Shown one piece after another: positions 44,339 to 51,595 of a stretch of DNA of 64,000 bases (positions are counted from its first letter, which is position 1; the number at the start of each line of letters is the position of its first letter). Position numbers and translations under genes: made by a program. Origin of the DNA: Alysiella filiformis (GTDB lineage: Bacteria; Pseudomonadota; Gammaproteobacteria; Burkholderiales; Neisseriaceae). Where the stretch lies: NCBI RefSeq assembly GCF_014054525.1, contig NZ_CP059564.1, positions 1,064,357 through 1,128,356 on the forward strand, given 5' to 3'. The notes under the pieces are model-generated. The model worked only from the letters and a program-made list of their open reading frames with translations. It searched no databases and was not told the origin of the DNA.

Positions 44339-45427
44339 TCACATTGCCGCTAAAAAGGGATTGTGTCCCGCATATTGCAAAGCGCGTGAATAGGTGGGCA
44401 ATGTTTCATTTTCCAACAAAGGTTTATCCAGTTGATAAATGTGTTCCACTTGGCAATCTGCCATTAAATTCAGAAAATTTTGTTGCACCACACCAATGCT
44501 TTCGCGTGGCGACAATGCCCATGTGAACGTGAGTTGGGGCAACTCAAAGGCTTGGTCGGTGGTGTTGAAACCAAACAGCAATTTGCCGCCTTCTTGCGCC
44601 GCCATCACCACGCCCACGCGCGGACTTTGCAAGCGAATCGCGCGAATCGCATTGGCTGCAAACACGTCCAAAGCCATACGCAAACGCATGTGGCTGGCAT
44701 CGGTTAAAGCTGCCAATGGGGTGTTGGGCGACAGGGGATTGGTAAACAGGGTTAAACCTTGTGTTGCCAAACTTTGCTGCCACACTTGCATGAGCGGCAG
44801 GGCGGCTTCACGCAAATTTTGTCCCAAAACGGACAAAATTTCTGCCCCACCATAAGCCAAGGCATACAAAACGTGTACCGATTGGTCGGCTGGCACGGCT
44901 TGGGCGCGTTGGGGTAAACTTTGGGCAAATTGTTGGGCTGCCTGAATGTTTTGTTTGGCGGCAAACCACGCATCGGCTTTGATGGCGGCAAAATCATCGG
45001 CGCGGAGCAAATGCGGCAACCATGTGGCATGGCTTAAAGGTCGCAAAGTGGGATAATTCGCCAAACACGCTGCCAATTCCATGCTGGGTGCGGCAAGCGG
45101 TAAATTTTGGGCTTGTTTTGCGCCTGCCACCACCACCACGGGCAGGGCAAACCATTGGATTTCGGTGTCGGTTTTGGCTTGTAAAACTTTGTCCAATTCG
45201 TCCATTAAAATGGCGTAAACTTGCTCGTTTGCCGCCATAGACATGGCTACGGACAAACCCAAATAAAAATTTTGTATCAGCATTTCGTTGATTTTGCTGT
45301 GTAATTGTTCTTTTGCCAAGGTGCGTTGCGCTTGTGATGTGGCGTGGGCAATTTGGCTGGCATACAACAACAAATCATTTTTAACGGGGTCGGTGGGATA
45401 GGGGCGTGTATCGGGTAAAATCTGCAT
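44339..45427 (-). CDS. Conserved hypothetical protein, 362 aa
   Basis: I do not recognise the family. The 362-residue protein is rich in A, L and Q and mostly helical in appearance. It has no signal peptide and no clear membrane segment. Regions that look well structured include LSVAMSMAANEQVYAILMDE (about residue 58) and ALSPRESIGVVQQNFLNLM near the C-terminus. It is probably cytosolic. It lies upstream of kptA, separated by an inverted DUS pair (44299-44336). No strong ribosome site at 45427. Confidence 0.75.
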   Translation of the reverse strand: MQILPDTRPYPTDPVKNDLLLYASQIAHATSQAQRTLAKEQLHSKINEMLIQNFYLGLSVAMSMAANEQVYAILMDELDKVLQAKTDTEIQWFALPVVVVAGAKQAQNLPLAAPSMELAACLANYPTLRPLSHATWLPHLLRADDFAAIKADAWFAAKQNIQAAQQFAQSLPQRAQAVPADQSVHVLYALAYGGAEILSVLGQNLREAALPLMQVWQQSLATQGLTLFTNPLSPNTPLAALTDASHMRLRMALDVFAANAIRAIRLQSPRVGVVMAAQEGGKLLFGFNTTDQAFELPQLTFTWALSPRESIGVVQQNFLNLMADCQVEHIYQLDKPLLENETLPTYSRALQYAGHNPFLAAM

Positions 45428-45477
45428 GATGTTGTGTGTGTTAATTTCAGTTAAGGAAATGGGATTGTAGCAAGTTT

Positions 45478-45852
45478 TCAGGCTGCCTTACAGTACACGA
45501 CAAAAATCTTTCAGGCTGCCTTTCAGTACACGATATTTTTTGATATTGCCACAAACCTACCCCTTCCCCCTATGCAAGGGGGAGGGCTGGGGTGGGGGTT
45601 AGAAACGCAACGTGCCACCCCCACCCTAACCCTCCCCCGCCAGCAGGGGAGGGGACAGGTTGCAGGCTGCCTTTCAGTGCACGACATTTTTTGATATTGC
45701 CACAAACCTACCCCCTCCCCCTATGCAAGGGGGAGGGCTGGGGTGGGGGGTAGAAACGCAACGTGCACCCCCACCCTAACCCTCCCCCGCCAGCAGGGGA
45801 GGGGACAGGTTGCAGGCAGCCTGAAAGATTTTTGTCGTGTACTGAAAGGCTG
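45478..45852. repeat. Tandem R1 elements, copies D and E
   Basis: Two almost identical R1 bodies head to tail (hairpin CCCCCTATGCAAGGGGG, TAGAAACGCAACGTGC, then CCCTCCCCCGCCAGCAGGGG). They are preceded by a duplicated left end (CAGTACACGA occurs at 45491 and again about 35 bases later) and closed by AGATTTTTGTCGTGTACTGA. The two bodies share a junction sequence GCAGGCTGCCTTTCAGTGCA. Confidence 0.8.
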
Positions 45853-46014
45853 AAACTTTTGCAAAACCCATTGTGAAACAGACGTAGGGGCGGATTTCAT
45901 ATCCGCCCTTTCCACAAATATTTGATAAAATTAAAAATATTGGCACATCAAAACAGGGCGGATATGAAATCCGCCCCTACGAATACAGTTTTGCAAAGGT
46001 TTCAGGCTGCCTGA
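45849..46014. repeat. R2 element before the MFS gene
   Basis: CTGAAACTTTTGCAAAACCC ... CAGTTTTGCAAAGGTTTCAG ends, with GGGGCGGATTTCATATCCGC and GGGCGGATATGAAATCCGCC hairpins. It directly abuts the R1 tandem. Confidence 0.8.
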
Positions 46015-46049
46015 AACCGCATTTCCCCAAAAAACAAAAAGGATACAAC

Positions 46050-47444
46050 ATGAGCCAAATGCCTCCATCGCGCCATTTGCCCAGCTTGCTGGCGATGATT
46101 ATTTTCATGCAAATGCTGGATACCACCATTTTGAATACCGCCCTGCCGCTCATTGCGCGTGATTTGCAACAATCGCCTTTGAATATGCAGTTGGCGGTGG
46201 TGGCGTATGCGCTGACTTTGGCTTTGCTCATGCCGCTCAATGCGTGGCTTTGCGACCGTTTTGGTACGCGCAAGGTGGTGTTTGTGTCGCTGCTGATTTT
46301 TGTGCTGGGGAGTGTGTTGTGTGCCAGCGCGCCCAATTTGCCATTTTTGGTGTTTGGGCGTGTGATTCAAGGTTTGGGTGGCGCAATGCTCACATCGGCA
46401 CCGCGTTTGGTGATGGTAAAAGCATATGCCAAAAGTGATTTGTTGCGCATCATCAATTTCATCATCATGCCCGCTTTGATTGGTCCCATTTTAGGACCTG
46501 TTTTGGGCGGCTATTTGGCTGAATACGCCAGTTGGCATTGGATTTTTCTCATCAACGTGCCGATTGGCGCGTTTGCCGCGTGGCTGACTTTGCGGATTTT
46601 GCCCGATTTTTACCATTCAGGCAGCCACGCTTTGCATTTTGATAAATGGGGATTTGTGTTGTTTGGCGGTGGGGCGATGGGATTCAGTTTGGCGATGGAA
46701 TTGGCACATCGTCCCCATTCGGCGGTAAACGCGATGCTGGTGGCGAGTGGTGCTTTGCTTGCGTGGTGGGCATATTATCGCCATGCCAAACACAGCCCAC
46801 AGCCTTTATATGGCTTGGATTTGTTTCAAGTGCGGACGTTTCGTTTGGGATTGTGGGGCAATTTGATAAGCCGTTTGGGGATTTCTGCCATGCCTTTTTT
46901 GCTGCCCTTGTTGTTGCAAGTGGGCTTGGGACACCGCGCCAGCATAGCAGGTTTGGCGTTGGCACCTGTGGCGTTGGCGGCGATTGTGGTGAAACCTTGG
47001 GTTGCGCCCTTGATGTTGCGTTGGGGCTATCGGCGCGTGTTGAGCTACAACACGCGGATTATTGGTTGCCTGATTGCGTCATTGGCATTTTTGCCGCCCA
47101 ATTTGCCTGTGTTGTGGCTGGTGCCGCCGCTTTTCGTATTGGGCGCGTGCAATTCCATACAATTTAGCGGCATGAACAGCATCACCATTGCCGATTTGCG
47201 CGACCACCAAAACAGCAGTGGCACAAGTTTAATGGCGGTTAATCAACAGCTTGCGGTGGGATTGGGCATTGCTTTGGGTGCGACCACCTTGCAGCTTTTT
47301 AGCCAATATATGGGCAGCGCGCGCATTCATGAGGCATTTCGTTACACCTTTGTGTGTGTGGGTTTGTGTACGTTTTTGTCCAGTTGGATTTTTGCCCGTT
47401 TGCATTGGCGAGATGGCGCAAATTTGGTTAAAAATCAAACCTAA
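46050..47444 (+). CDS. MFS drug efflux transporter, DHA2 (MdtD/EmrB-like) family
   Basis: 464-residue inner-membrane transporter. Helix 1 carries MLDTTILNTALPLIARDL, the D-x-T-I-x-N-x-A-L-P signature of 14-TM drug:H+ antiporters. Motif A is WLCDRFGTRKVV and motif C is PALIGPILGPVLGGYLAEYASWHWIF split over the loop. AAAAGGATACAAC precedes the start. The substrate is unknown. It stands alone between repeats. Confidence 0.9.
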   Translation: MSQMPPSRHLPSLLAMIIFMQMLDTTILNTALPLIARDLQQSPLNMQLAVVAYALTLALLMPLNAWLCDRFGTRKVVFVSLLIFVLGSVLCASAPNLPFLVFGRVIQGLGGAMLTSAPRLVMVKAYAKSDLLRIINFIIMPALIGPILGPVLGGYLAEYASWHWIFLINVPIGAFAAWLTLRILPDFYHSGSHALHFDKWGFVLFGGGAMGFSLAMELAHRPHSAVNAMLVASGALLAWWAYYRHAKHSPQPLYGLDLFQVRTFRLGLWGNLISRLGISAMPFLLPLLLQVGLGHRASIAGLALAPVALAAIVVKPWVAPLMLRWGYRRVLSYNTRIIGCLIASLAFLPPNLPVLWLVPPLFVLGACNSIQFSGMNSITIADLRDHQNSSGTSLMAVNQQLAVGLGIALGATTLQLFSQYMGSARIHEAFRYTFVCVGLCTFLSSWIFARLHWRDGANLVKNQT

Positions 47445-47488
47445 AATGATGTTCAGGCAGCCTTTCATTACCCTACAATTTTTGCCAC

Positions 47489-47599
47489 CCACCTGTCCCC
47501 TCTCCTGTGGGAGAGGGTTAGGGAGAGGGTAAAACTGCCAATGCTCAACGATTTTTCCCTCTCCCCAGCCCTCTCCCACAGGAGAGGGAGCAAGTTGCA
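47489..47599. repeat. R6 element (MFS-hisC gap)
   Basis: CCTGTCCCCTCTCCTGTGGG then AGAGGGTTAGGGAGAGGG, a 30-base spacer, CCCTCTCCCCAGCCCTCTCC and CACAGGAGAGGGAG. DUS at both edges. Confidence 0.65.
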
Positions 47600-47721
47600 G
47601 CAGCTCAAAGATTGTTGTTTGTACCAAAAGGCAGCCTGAAACTTTACCCCACCCCCATTTTGTGATAAAAGAAAACCTTTTTTCAACCCCTTTCATTCAT
47701 CAATTCAAAGCGAGTTTTCCC

Positions 47722-48921
47722 ATGCCCCATTCTGTTATTCGTGCCGATATTCAAAAAATGACCGCCTATCAAGTGGCTGATTTGCCAAGTGATTTCATCA
47801 AACTGGACGCAATGGAAGTCCCCTACCAATATCCCGAACACCTGCAACAGGCATTGGCACAACAACTCGCTGCCGCCCCCATCAATCGCTATCCCAATCC
47901 CCACACAAGTGGCTTACAGGCAGCCTTGCGCCAAGCCTTTGCCATGCCCGACACCGCCCAAATCGTATTGGGCAATGGTTCTGATGAACTCATTCAATTA
48001 TTGACCCTGCTGGTTGCCCAACCGCAAGCCACCGTGTTGTCGGTCGAACCTGCTTTTGTGATGTATCGCCACAATGCCGCTTTGTTGGGCTTGAATTATG
48101 TGGGCGTGCCATTGCGCGAAGATTTCACGCTGGACACCGCCGCCATGTTGCAAGCCATTGAAACCCACAATCCTGCCTTGATTTACCTTGCCTATCCCAA
48201 CAATCCGACAGGCGTACCGTTTGCGCGCGCCGATGTGGAACAAATCATTCAAGCCGCCCAAGGCATAGTCGTGATTGACGAAGCCTATGGCGCATTCAGC
48301 GATGACAGCTTTTTGCCACAAGCAGGGCAGCCTGAAAACATGGTCGTGTTGCGCACTTTGAGCAAAATTGGCTTTGCAGGATTGCGTTTGGGTTATGCGG
48401 TGGGACACGCTAACATCATGAACGAATTGGCAAAAATTACGCCACCCTACAACATGAACCAGTTGAGTTTGAGCGCAGGCAAATTCGCCTTGCAACACAT
48501 GGATTGGATAGACGAAAAAATCGCCATTTTGAAACAAGAACGCGACAAAATGACCGCCGAATTAAACAGCCTGCCTGAAACCCACGTTTTCCCCAGCCAA
48601 GCCAATTTCATTACCGTGCGTTTGCCGCAAGCCGAAACCGCATTCAATTTATTGAAAGAAAACAAAATTTTGGTTAAAAAATTGCACGGCAGCCACGCTT
48701 TATTGGAAAATTGCCTGCGCCTGACCTTGGGTACACCTGAACAAAACCAGCAAGTGTTGCGCGTCTTGCAACAGCACAGCGACAATATTCAGGCAGCCAA
48801 AATCCAGCCCACCACCACCCACAGCGAAAGCAGCCACAATCAAACATGGTTGTGGTTGATGATAGCCATTGTCGTGATTGTGTTTGTGTTGGCATTTTCA
48901 TTTTCAGGCAGCCTGAAATAA
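47722..48921 (+). CDS. hisC: Histidinol-phosphate aminotransferase with C-terminal membrane tail
   Basis: PLP enzyme of histidine synthesis. 399 residues: fold-type I aminotransferase with LGNGSDELIQLL, YLAYPNNPTGVPF, VIDEAYGAF and the PLP lysine in RTLSKIGFAGLRLGYAVG. The enzyme proper ends near residue 355. It continues with a Q/T/S/H-rich linker, a hydrophobic helix (TWLWLMIAIVVIVFVLAF) and FSGSLK, encoded by a DUS that also gives the stop. Such a tail is not normal for HisC. Start 47722 (MPHSVIRAD) chosen by homology to the family; an upstream GTG is possible. hisB follows. Confidence 0.92.
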   Translation: MPHSVIRADIQKMTAYQVADLPSDFIKLDAMEVPYQYPEHLQQALAQQLAAAPINRYPNPHTSGLQAALRQAFAMPDTAQIVLGNGSDELIQLLTLLVAQPQATVLSVEPAFVMYRHNAALLGLNYVGVPLREDFTLDTAAMLQAIETHNPALIYLAYPNNPTGVPFARADVEQIIQAAQGIVVIDEAYGAFSDDSFLPQAGQPENMVVLRTLSKIGFAGLRLGYAVGHANIMNELAKITPPYNMNQLSLSAGKFALQHMDWIDEKIAILKQERDKMTAELNSLPETHVFPSQANFITVRLPQAETAFNLLKENKILVKKLHGSHALLENCLRLTLGTPEQNQQVLRVLQQHSDNIQAAKIQPTTTHSESSHNQTWLWLMIAIVVIVFVLAFSFSGSLK

Positions 48922-48944
48922 TTTAAAACCAATAGAAAATAGGA

Positions 48945-49022
48945 CAATGTAGGGTGCAACTTGTTGCACCAAATTCATGTTTTATCAGAAAAATGGTGCA
49001 ACAAGTTGCACCCTACACTTGT
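48945..49022. repeat. R5 element between hisC and hisB
   Basis: AATGTAGGGTGCAACTTGTT then GCACC is mirrored by GGTGCAACAAGTTGCACCCT then ACA, the same 78-bp palindrome as at 29339. Transcribed with the his genes, it would form a long hairpin. Confidence 0.75.
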
Positions 49023-49066
49023 GCTGTTTTTAAATGAATTGACGATAAAATTAAAGGAAAACAACC

Positions 49067-49660
49067 ATGCGCCAAGCAACCGTTACCCGCAACACCAGCG
49101 AAACCCAAATCACCATTTCCATCAATTTAGACGGCACAGGCAAAGCCCACTTTGACACAGGCGTGCCATTTTTAGAACACATGCTAGACCAAATCGCCCG
49201 ACACGGCTTGATTGATTTAGACATTGTTTGCAAAGGCGATTTGCACATAGACGACCACCACACCGTAGAAGACATCGGCATTACCTTGGGACAAGCCCTC
49301 AAACAAGCCTTGGGCGACAAAATGGGCATACGCCGCTACGGACACGCCTATGTGCCACTTGACGAATCATTAAGCCGAGTGGTTTTGGATTTATCAGGGC
49401 GAGCAGGTTTGGAATACCACGTTGAATACACACGCGCCCTGATTGGGCGATTTGATGTGGATTTGTTCAGCGAATTTTTTCACGGCTTGGTCAATCACGC
49501 CATGATGACGCTGCACATAGACAACATTCGCGGCAAAAACGCCCACCACCAAGCCGAAACCATTTTCAAAGCATTTGGACGCGCCCTGCGTATGGCGGTG
49601 GAACACGATGAACGCATGGTAGGCAAAATGCCGTCCACCAAAGGCACATTAACCGCCTAA
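49067..49660 (+). CDS. hisB: Imidazoleglycerol-phosphate dehydratase
   Basis: Sixth step of histidine synthesis, metal-dependent. 197 residues, single-domain form (no phosphatase fusion). Metal motifs: [25 protein letters not shown], and the mirror-image half with [15 protein letters not shown] and [31 protein letters not shown] precedes the start. It shares direction with hisC, with an R5 repeat in the 145-base gap. A terminator follows. Confidence 0.97.
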   Translation: MRQATVTRNTSETQITISINLDGTGKAHFDTGVPFLEHMLDQIARHGLIDLDIVCKGDLHIDDHHTVEDIGITLGQALKQALGDKMGIRRYGHAYVPLDESLSRVVLDLSGRAGLEYHVEYTRALIGRFDVDLFSEFFHGLVNHAMMTLHIDNIRGKNAHHQAETIFKAFGRALRMAVEHDERMVGKMPSTKGTLTA

Positions 49661-49688
49661 TCTGAAAAGCCAAGCCATGCTTAAACTG

Positions 49689-49715
49689 GGGCGGATTGAG
49701 TGTCCGCCTTTTTTC
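49689..49715 (+). terminator. hisB terminator, R2-like
   Basis: GGCGGATTGAGTGTCCGCC then T6. The surrounding sequence (GGGGCGGATT...ATTGATTGATAA) matches the left half of R2, so this terminator appears to be a worn R2 fragment. Confidence 0.8.
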
Positions 49716-49740
49716 ATTGATTGATAATAAAAGGAAAACC

Positions 49741-49968
49741 ATGTCAAACCAGCCCATTGTGCGCGGCATTTACCGCCATTACAAAGGCAATTTGTATGAA
49801 GTGCTGGAAATTGCCACCCATTCCGAAACCGCCGAAAAGCTGGTGGTGTATCGTGCTTTGTATGGCGATTTTGGCGTGTGGGTGCGCCCATTAGCCATGT
49901 TTGCCCAAAGCGTGCAACACCACAACCAAACCGTGCCACGTTTTGAATTGCAACAGGCATTTGCGTAA
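49741..49968 (+). CDS. DUF1653 family protein
   Basis: 75-residue cytosolic protein matching DUF1653 (SH3-like fold, function unknown): GIYRHYKGNLYEVLEIATHS near the N-terminus and VVYRALYGDFGVWVRPLAMF in the middle. I start at 49741, which has AAAAGGAAAACC; the in-frame upstream ATG lies in the hisB terminator. It stands alone between hisB and the fimbrial cluster. Confidence 0.88.
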   Translation: MSNQPIVRGIYRHYKGNLYEVLEIATHSETAEKLVVYRALYGDFGVWVRPLAMFAQSVQHHNQTVPRFELQQAFA

Positions 49969-50012
49969 TGTGTCATATTGTGTTGTATTTTGGCACTTTG
50001 TGTAATTGAATG

Positions 50013-50041
50013 TTGCTTTTGTAAACATAGCGTATTACAAT
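50013..50041 (+). promoter_or_regulatory. Promoter of the fimbrial cluster
   Basis: TTGCTT (50013-50018), 17-base spacer, TACAAT (50036-50041). Transcription would start near 50048, where a short hairpin GCTC-TTAAC-GAGC (50049-50061) begins a leader of about 55 bases. GGGAGA at 50093 is the ribosome site. Confidence 0.6.
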
Positions 50042-50104
50042 GCAAATCGCTCTTAACGAGCATTAACTTTTAACTCAACATCTCTACATTTTGGGAGAAT
50101 TATG

Positions 50105-50740
50105 ATGAAAAAATTATTGATTGCATTGGGCGTTTCTGCTGCTATGGTAAGTGGTTCGGCTTTGGCTGCTGGCGAAGTTTCTTTGACTGCTCCGACCTCA
50201 TTCGTTAAAAACATTGTTGACCACATCAATGTAAGTACTTGTGTGCCTGATTTTGAAAGTAATGGCTTGGGTACTTTGGCAGAAGAGTTGAATTTGAGTG
50301 GCGGTGCAGGTCAAGAACAATTCGCCTTGAACAGCACCAAAGTGGGCAGCCACAAAAAAGAATTTTCTTTGGCATTCAATAAATGTCCAGAAGCTACCTC
50401 ATTGACAGGTAAAAGCAAATTGAGCGTTCACATTGATAAAAACAACTCATTTGTTACCACTGAAAATGCTGAAAAAGGCTTGACTGGTAATGAATTGAAT
50501 AATATGTACGGTCATGGTGGTGCGCAAAATGTGTATGTGCGTTTATTCAATGCCGAGAGCGCAGACAATCCTTTGCAATTTGGTGAAAACAATACGATTG
50601 AGAAAGATTTGCCAAACTATAGCAGCAATCCAGAAGGTCGTATTGAATTCAAATTTGCGGCACAATTGTATGCACCAAAAGGCAATGCCACACCAGGTCC
50701 AGTTAAAGCACAAGCACCTTTTGTGGTTCAATACAAATAA
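50105..50740 (+). CDS. Chaperone-usher fimbrial major subunit (pilin)
   Basis: Secreted fimbrial subunit. 211 residues from the second of two adjacent ATGs (50105), which has the better spacing from GGGAGA. The signal peptide ends about SALAA (residue 22). The mature part has one cysteine pair (STCVPDF and FNKCPEAT) and a beta-rich composition, ending FVVQYK, a terminal strand as in chaperone-usher pilins. The sequence is far from E. coli FimA, so the call rests mainly on the adjacent chaperone and usher. A terminator-like hairpin follows, which should favour pilin over the downstream genes. Confidence 0.75.
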   Translation: MKKLLIALGVSAAMVSGSALAAGEVSLTAPTSFVKNIVDHINVSTCVPDFESNGLGTLAEELNLSGGAGQEQFALNSTKVGSHKKEFSLAFNKCPEATSLTGKSKLSVHIDKNNSFVTTENAEKGLTGNELNNMYGHGGAQNVYVRLFNAESADNPLQFGENNTIEKDLPNYSSNPEGRIEFKFAAQLYAPKGNATPGPVKAQAPFVVQYK

Positions 50741-50763
50741 GCATTTGATTTAAATTAAATTGA

Positions 50764-50803
50764 AAAAGTCTCCGACTTCCCATGAAATCGGGGACTTTAT
50801 TTT
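50764..50803 (+). terminator. Attenuating terminator between pilin and chaperone
   Basis: AAAGTCTCCGA pairs with TCGGGGACTTT across CTTCCCATGAAA, followed by ATTTTATTT. It lies inside the cluster, after the pilin gene only. A DUS follows. Confidence 0.75.
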
Positions 50804-50840
50804 ATTTCAGGCTGCCTGAATCAGCCAAAGGATTGCCATC

Positions 50841-51533
50841 ATGTTGAAAATAGGGACAATATTTGCTTTATTGTGTGCCAGTTTCCTTGCCCAAGCTGGC
50901 ATTGTGATTACAGGCACGCGGGTCATTTATCCTGCCGAAAAGAAAAGCATTGGGGTGCAAATCAAAAATGTGCACGACACCCCATCTTTGGTACAAGCAT
51001 GGTTGGAAACGCCTCATCATCAAGCCGAATCTTTGCCTTTTACGCTCACGCCACCCATTAGCCGTGTGAATGGCAAAACGAGCCAAACCATACGCATTCG
51101 CCAAACAGGTGGCAATTTGCCAAATGACCGTGAAAGTTTATTTTATTTCAATGTGTTGGATATTCCACCCAAAGGCGATGAACAGCAAAGTCAGGTGCAA
51201 GTGAGTGTGCGCAGCAAATTGAAGTTTTTCTATCGCCCTGCCAAATTGCCCTATCCTGTGGACGATGCTTATGCGAAAGTTACATGGCATTTATCGGGGC
51301 AAACTTTAACGGTTAAAAATCCTACACCGTATTACATTACTTATGCCAACATTGCATTAAATCAGGATAAACAAACGCTTACCGAAGTGGCAAATGCGGA
51401 TATGCTCGCGCCTTTTTCGGAACAATCTTACACTTTGAAAAAAGCTGTGCCGCAAGCCAATCAGGTGGCGTGGTACATCATCAATGATTATGGCGGCGAT
51501 TATGGCAATGTTTCGCCTTTGCAGCATGATTGA
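50841..51533 (+). CDS. Periplasmic fimbrial chaperone (PapD/FimC family)
   Basis: Folds pilin subunits by donor-strand complementation and delivers them to the usher. 230 residues with a signal peptide ending LAQA (about residue 18). Domain 1 begins GIVITGTRVIYPAEKKSIGV and contains ESLFYFNVLDIPPK, the family signature before the G1 strand. The G1 strand is QVQVSVRSKLKFFYRP. Domain 2 includes LTVKNPTPYYITYANI. AAAGGATTGCCATC precedes the start. Confidence 0.93.
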   Translation: MLKIGTIFALLCASFLAQAGIVITGTRVIYPAEKKSIGVQIKNVHDTPSLVQAWLETPHHQAESLPFTLTPPISRVNGKTSQTIRIRQTGGNLPNDRESLFYFNVLDIPPKGDEQQSQVQVSVRSKLKFFYRPAKLPYPVDDAYAKVTWHLSGQTLTVKNPTPYYITYANIALNQDKQTLTEVANADMLAPFSEQSYTLKKAVPQANQVAWYIINDYGGDYGNVSPLQHD

Positions 51534-51595
51534 TAAATCAATATTTTAAATGGATTTTTTGATTTTCAGGCTGCCTGAAAAAGGAATGCGAAACC

